Assembly (NCBI GenBank): GCA_902729315.2
Contig: LR746268.1
Span: 8,167,501-8,231,500 of the forward strand
Length of the DNA stretch: 64,000 bases
Direction of reading: 5' to 3'
Source: Spirodela intermedia
Taxonomy: Eukaryota > Streptophyta > Magnoliopsida > Alismatales > Araceae
Part shown: one piece after another, positions 59,567 through 64,000 of the stretch
Position numbering within the stretch: the stretch's first letter is position 1
How the letters are laid out: each line of letters begins with the position of its first letter
Notes under the pieces: generated by a model
The model's input: only the letters and a program-made list of their open reading frames with translations
Databases searched by the model: none
Told to the model about the DNA's origin: nothing
Program-made: the position numbers and the translations under genes

Positions 59567-61856
59567 ATGGCAGCGAGTTCGGCAGCTGCGGCTGCAACTT
59601 CCTGCAGCATCTCTCGTCCGGTGTTCTTCGAGCCCTTCAAGCTGTCTGCCGACAGCTCGTTGCTCTGCCCGGCGCTCGGTGGCCTCAGGACAAGCCACCG
59701 GCGGCTCTTCACGCTACCCCGCCGTCGGATACTTCCGGTGGTAATTTCCTGCCTTGCTTCTAATTCCATTCCGGCGAATCTCGGCATCCTTTTTCTTACG
59801 TACAGTTCGCTCTGTTTGAACTCCTTTGTCGCACCGGTCGCTTCTATCTTCCTGCAAGCCGAGGATCCGCGCATTTCAATTAATGAATCGATTAAAACGA
59901 CGGAGCAGAGAGAGGGAGGGGGGCATCTTAGTCGCCCAAATCGAACGAAGAAAACACATAAGAAAGGGTGGGCAGATCCTTCCATCTGCCCTGTAGTGGT
60001 GTGAATTCGGCTGCCCTAGGCCTGCATTACACGGGTGACCTTCGGTGAACTGATTCTCTCCAGCTCTTACCCCTCTTCCCAGATGACGCAATGCAGCAAT
60101 GCAATTTCTCTCTCTCTCTCTCGCTCGCTCTTGCTAATTTTCTGCAGAGCGGGTTGCCAAATGATGGAAGGATGCCGTGTGTTATTGATCCCAGGTCCCC
60201 TACATCCAATTCATGTTTCTCCTCCCTGGGTCACAAAAGATAAGCTTCCTGTCTCTGCTTGCAGAAGGCAGTCTTCAACCGGAACCAATCTGAGCTCAAC
60301 TCTAGCTTACCACATTCGTTACCTTTTCCTGGCTCTGTAGTCATCTCTCTCTGTCGATCTAGGGTTCTTGAAGCAATCATAATGAAATCAAAACATTTGT
60401 AGCCCTGTGCTATAGGACCATGTAGAGGACTAGTTGCACCGCCACTTACGGGGTGATTAGAATCTTTTGCGGCCATCGCGAGGAATCAAATAGAGAACAT
60501 ACCCAGTGATTTTCCTCTGTATCTACGATCTGTGTGAACACAAACGAGTCGGTAGAAATTCTTTATCATCCAAAAAGGAATTTTTTTGTGGAAAAATATG
60601 TCTTAAGTTTCAATATTGTGAAAAGCAGTGAGCCATAAGCTTTCATGCTTGGTCTGGAACATTTAATAAAATAGCTAAAAAAAATTCTGATTTTAGTCAT
60701 GGTATTTGCGGAAAACATTTTATGGAGCGGGACCCACAAAAAAAGCAGATCTACCATCATAATATTCCGACGGATTCAACTCCGAAATCGGTTCATATTT
60801 GTCCAAAACGTGTATTTCTTCTCAAGGCTTTCCTTTTCTCTGCTCTGTATGGACTGCAGGCACACATTCAATGCGGATGTGGACATCTACCTATGTACTG
60901 CTTTGAGCTACTCTTTCAGCTATTTCGGATAACTTCTCATCAATGTCTCTGGCTCCCCAACTCCGCAGGTTAAAGCGAAGAAGGAGACATTTCCTTCATT
61001 TGACGACTTGGTGGAAAACTCTGATAAGCCAGTGTTGGTTGACTTTTATGCAACTTGGTGAGTCGTTGACTCTGATTGCAAATTATGGTCTTAACAGAAG
61101 GAGGGGGCTAATGCCGGCACTAAGTTGCCTATTCTAATTGTAAAATTATTCATACGTTTATGGGCATTAATCAGGAACACGCACTCACATGATTCAAACC
61201 TCCGAGGTTCAATTTAATAGGAAGATTATGAGTTGTAAGCTGCTGTTTTGAAGTATGTTTAACTATCTATTGCTGGTTAGCTCTTTGCTTAATCCTGTTG
61301 TAGGTGCGGCCCATGCCAGTTCATGGTGCCTATTCTTGACGAAGTGAGTACTGAGCTGAAAGATAAACTAGTAGTTGTGAAGGTGGACACTGAGAAGTAT
61401 CCGGACATTGCCAATCGTTACGGCGTGGAAGCACTGCCCACATTTATCATCTTCAGAGATGGGAAGCCCTGTGATCGCTTTGTAAGTAAAAACGATGGTA
61501 AAAAAAGTTGTCTAATATATTTCTTTTTACCCTCTACCTGAGGGTATTGACTATCTGGGTAAGCTCGGAGCACCAATGGCTGTCTTTTCTCGACTCTCTC
61601 TCTCTCTCTCTCTCCCTCTCTCTCCCTCTCTCTCTCCCTCTGGGATGGATTTGAGCAACACCGTGTCTGACTTAGAGCCTATTTTTTCTACCTCCCTACT
61701 TCTGCCGCTAAAGGCCTACTTGTTTTTTCTCCTGTTTTTCACGCTTCGTCTTGTATTGTTCTACTGTTGACATAAATTCTCAAATCTCAGGAAGGAGCAC
61801 TGCCTGCGAACCAGTTGATCAGACGCATTGAAGATGCCTTGAAGGTTGCTCAATAG
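59567..61856 (+). CDS. Thioredoxin y-type, plastid-targeted
   Basis: Four exons, 59567-59740, 60969-61057, 61304-61481 and 61791-61856, give 168 aa. Residues 1-58 are a Ser/Ala/Arg-rich plastid transit peptide (MAASSAAAAATSCSISRP ... RRRILPV). The thioredoxin fold follows: VKAKKETFPSFDDLVENSD, PVLVDFYATWCGPCQFMVP with the active-site Cys pair at about 89 and 92, VVVKVDTEKYPDIANRYGV, the cis-Pro segment EALPTFIIFRDGKP, and EGALPANQLIRRIEDALK. The phrases SFDDL...NSDKPVLVDF and DRFEGAL are typical of Trx y, which reduces plastid peroxidases and methionine sulfoxide reductases in the stroma. Trp of WCGPC is split by intron 2, as in the family. Intron 1 is 1.2 kb. The gene is intact and convergent with the CCD4 gene. 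Confidence 0.93.
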
Positions 61857-62171
61857 TCCCGAGCGGAGCTCCCTTTGGAGGTGTATATTGTCACCCTCTA
61901 AATCTGTTTATCAGCGTAGATCCCACCATCTATATCGAGGTACAATATGAGCCATATTATCACAGAAAACCTGGTGGTCAATCAACATCCCATGTGTCAT
62001 CGTCGTTCACTTATTGAGAATATCCTTAATGAGTCAGATGACGGTAAGTTCTAATAAAGTATTTTTTGTTGTTACTACATGTACCAAGTAAGCTCACCTT
62101 GGTCTAATATGTTTCCCTATGTCGAACTGTGAAATTGGCTCTAGAAGCTGGATACCCACTGCCCAAATTCC

Positions 62172-62226
<55 letters not shown>

Positions 62227-62429
62227 GCTCGGTCGCTCTCGCGCTAATATAGAGTTTTGGAGGGCCAAGTTCGGAGCTCATCGTGGTCAGGACTGATGAC
62301 GGCGGCGGGGCTTTCGATCAAAGCAAAAAATTATTCCACTGCAGCTATGAAAGACTTATTTTTCTTTGACTACGTTCGATTCGATAATGTTTGGCGACGA
62401 GCCGCCTCAGTCCGCCAGTCGAGACCTGC
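61857..62429. other. Tail-to-tail spacer with (CT)n tract
   Basis: 3'UTR-type sequence of both flanking genes. A CT tract spans about 62171-62224, and a similar tract lies in the last intron of the thioredoxin gene (about 61593-61638). No other feature. Confidence 0.6.
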
Positions 62430-64000
62430 CTATCGCTTCTGTTGGCGTTTGAGATCGCTCTGGCTCACGAACACCCCGTGAAAGCCATACGGCACGCGCC
62501 GCGGAAGCTCTACTTCCGCGATCACCTCCAGCTCCGGCGACTTGGCGTCCATCACCACAAACTTCGACTTCTCCTCGTTCTCGTCCTGGACGAACGTCAG
62601 CAGGTACCCGTCGTCCTCGTCAAGGTCTTTCCCCTCCCCCCTGGGGACGAAGAACGACTCCCCGCAGAAACAACCTGGTCCGAACTCCCTCCTGACCACC
62701 ACGCAGTCCCTCCGCTGCGCCGCCACCTCCAAGTCGAGCTTCGCCACGCCCTGGATCTTCGGTGGGAAGTCGGAGATGGCCGCATAGGCGTAGCGACTCT
62801 TCCTTCCCTGGTAGGCCGGATTGACCCCGCCGAAGCCGAGGCTCATCACGGAGAGCAGCGTCCGGGTGACGATCCTCGTCTTGAGGTCAATCCGCACCAT
62901 CTCTATGTGGCCGTGACCAAGCTCCATCCTCTCCACAAAGTGCTGTAGGTTGACGGAGCTGGAACCCACCAGCACTACCACTCCACCGTCGTCGCCCTCC
63001 TCCCATGCGTTACATATGTGCAGCGGGTTGAACCCAGGAACGTCGAACCACGTGATTTCCGATCCCGACGCGGCGTATCGGGACAACACTCCCACCCTGG
63101 AGGTCTTCCTTGTGTCGCAACGGATGAAGGAGCCATCACAAAAGGCCATGCCCAGTGGGTCCATCACCAGTTGCGTCTCCGGGAAGATGGCGTAGTGTTT
63201 TGTGACGGCGAAGTCGTGGAAGATGGACGGTTGCAGGACGGAGGCGATGGGCACCTCCAACTTCTCGTTCCCGCTACTGTCGAAGCAGTAGTAGGTAAGA
63301 AAAGGGGGGACGAGGCTGTAGTTTACGGCGAAGAGCTCGCCTGTGACCGGGTCCTGCTTATGGTGGACCGACCCGCCTTTCACCAGCTTCCCGCCGAGGT
63401 CCCTCCGCTCTGTCGACAGTAGGTCGCCGTCCTCGGGCGACAGGTAGACGGTAAAGGGTTGGTCGGTCTCGCCGAGCACGAAGATATTGTTCCAGAAGAA
63501 GGAGACGCTAGTGTTGGCCGGACCCATTCCCTCCGTGCGGTTCATCCGCTCGGCGAGAAACCGCAACATGCCTAGAACAAGCCTAGCGATGCCGTGGACA
63601 CCCCGGAGACTGAAACTACGACTGACCACCGGGCTGCTGGTTCTGGAGTAGCGGCTGCAGAGAACCGCGTGGGAGGCGTCGGCGCCGCCTCCAGGAAGGA
63701 GGAGAGAGTGGAGCATCCCGTCGCCGTCGAAGAGATGGTACGGACCGCGGGGATGCTGCCGCGGATTGGGGCCATTTCGGATGTAGGCGCCGCCGCGGAG
63801 GCACTCGGGGATGCTCCCCCTGACAATGGGACACGGGGTGGGCGGCAGCTCGTCCACGGGGGCGAAGTTTCCGACTAGAAGCAGCGCGGGGTCGACCGAC
63901 GGGTGGAGTGGGTACCGAGTGAAGTGCCTGTCAACGGCGTCGTCCAAGATATCGCAAAAGGTCTGGCTCCACCTCTGTCCTTTCGTCTTCTTGGTGCTAA
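62430..64000 (-). CDS. CCD4: Carotenoid cleavage dioxygenase 4 type (5' end outside window)
   Basis: One uninterrupted minus-strand frame of about 523 codons, open to the window edge, so the start and transit peptide are missing. CCD4 enzymes cleave carotenoids oxidatively in plastids, usually at the 9,10 double bond, affecting pigment and apocarotenoid levels. Family blocks appear in order: GNFAPVDELPPTPCPIVRG, RNGPNPRQHPRGPYHLFDGD, GMLHSLLLP, QPSIFHDFAVTKHYAIFPE, ITWFDVPGFNPLHICNAWEE, NPAYQGRKSRYAYAAI and LPRRVPYGFHGVFVSQSDL. The four iron-binding His expected of the family fit VHHKQDP, IFHDFAVT, PLHICNAWEE and YGFHGVF. Where relatives commonly have AHPK, this one has HHKQ, keeping the ligand His. 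No stop or frameshift. The intronless body and high GC fit monocot CCD4 copies. An NCED is less likely from the block sequences. Confidence 0.92.
   Translation of the reverse strand, partial: STKKTKGQRWSQTFCDILDDAVDRHFTRYPLHPSVDPALLLVGNFAPVDELPPTPCPIVRGSIPECLRGGAYIRNGPNPRQHPRGPYHLFDGDGMLHSLLLPGGGADASHAVLCSRYSRTSSPVVSRSFSLRGVHGIARLVLGMLRFLAERMNRTEGMGPANTSVSFFWNNIFVLGETDQPFTVYLSPEDGDLLSTERRDLGGKLVKGGSVHHKQDPVTGELFAVNYSLVPPFLTYYCFDSSGNEKLEVPIASVLQPSIFHDFAVTKHYAIFPETQLVMDPLGMAFCDGSFIRCDTRKTSRVGVLSRYAASGSEITWFDVPGFNPLHICNAWEEGDDGGVVVLVGSSSVNLQHFVERMELGHGHIEMVRIDLKTRIVTRTLLSVMSLGFGGVNPAYQGRKSRYAYAAISDFPPKIQGVAKLDLEVAAQRRDCVVVRREFGPGCFCGESFFVPRGEGKDLDEDDGYLLTFVQDENEEKSKFVVMDAKSPELEVIAEVELPRRVPYGFHGVFVSQSDLKRQQKR

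Overview
The window is nuclear DNA of a flowering plant, most likely a monocot. Genes are split by canonical plant introns, several coding exons are strongly GC-rich (tubby-like, ROH1-like, CCD4, cupredoxin), intergenic DNA is AT-rich with decayed retroelements, and (GA)n/(CT)n microsatellites occur every few kilobases. All exon models below were assembled by eye from splice sites, reading phase and remembered family similarity; none was checked by a search.

Layout. 1-9.2 kb: the 3'-truncated end of an organelle-type protein of unknown function (minus), a broken GPI-anchored X8/CBM43 plasmodesmal-type gene (minus), an intact WAT1-related (EamA) transporter (plus) and a small six-cysteine secreted peptide gene (plus). 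9.2-19.6 kb: gene-poor, with a decayed Ty1-copia element, a 1.7-kb dispersed repeat, a WAT1-like gene fragment and microsatellites. 20.4-28.5 kb: three plus-strand genes, namely a tubby-like F-box protein, a 13-exon WD40 protein and an intronless ROH1/BYPASS1-family protein. 29.3-39.0 kb: a 15-exon minus-strand FAM135-like serine esterase whose intron 8 carries a plastid ycf1-like fragment. 40.2-53.2 kb: an NYN/LOTUS RNA-binding protein (plus), a phytocyanin-like protein (minus), a group A (ABI5/AREB-type) bZIP factor (minus), Mediator subunit 26 (plus) and a small conserved plant protein (minus). 53.2-59.5 kb: a second repeat-rich island with a second copy of the 1.7-kb repeat flanked by an inverted pair. 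59.6-64.0 kb: a plastid y-type thioredoxin (plus) and a carotenoid cleavage dioxygenase of the CCD4 class (minus), whose 5' end leaves the window.

The genes are not an operon or an evident metabolic cluster. Four neighbouring pairs are tail-to-tail (ROH1/esterase, NYN/cupredoxin, MED26/small protein, thioredoxin/CCD4), and two are divergent with shared 1.2-1.7 kb promoter regions (esterase/NYN, bZIP/MED26).

I found no new multi-gene system. The most useful observations are the stop codon replacing a structural cysteine in the X8 gene, two GC-AG introns in one WD40 gene, a perfect 17-bp hairpin in an intron, a 111-bp in-frame triplication in the copia leader, the plastid fragment in the esterase intron, and the repeat pair shared by the two gene-poor islands.
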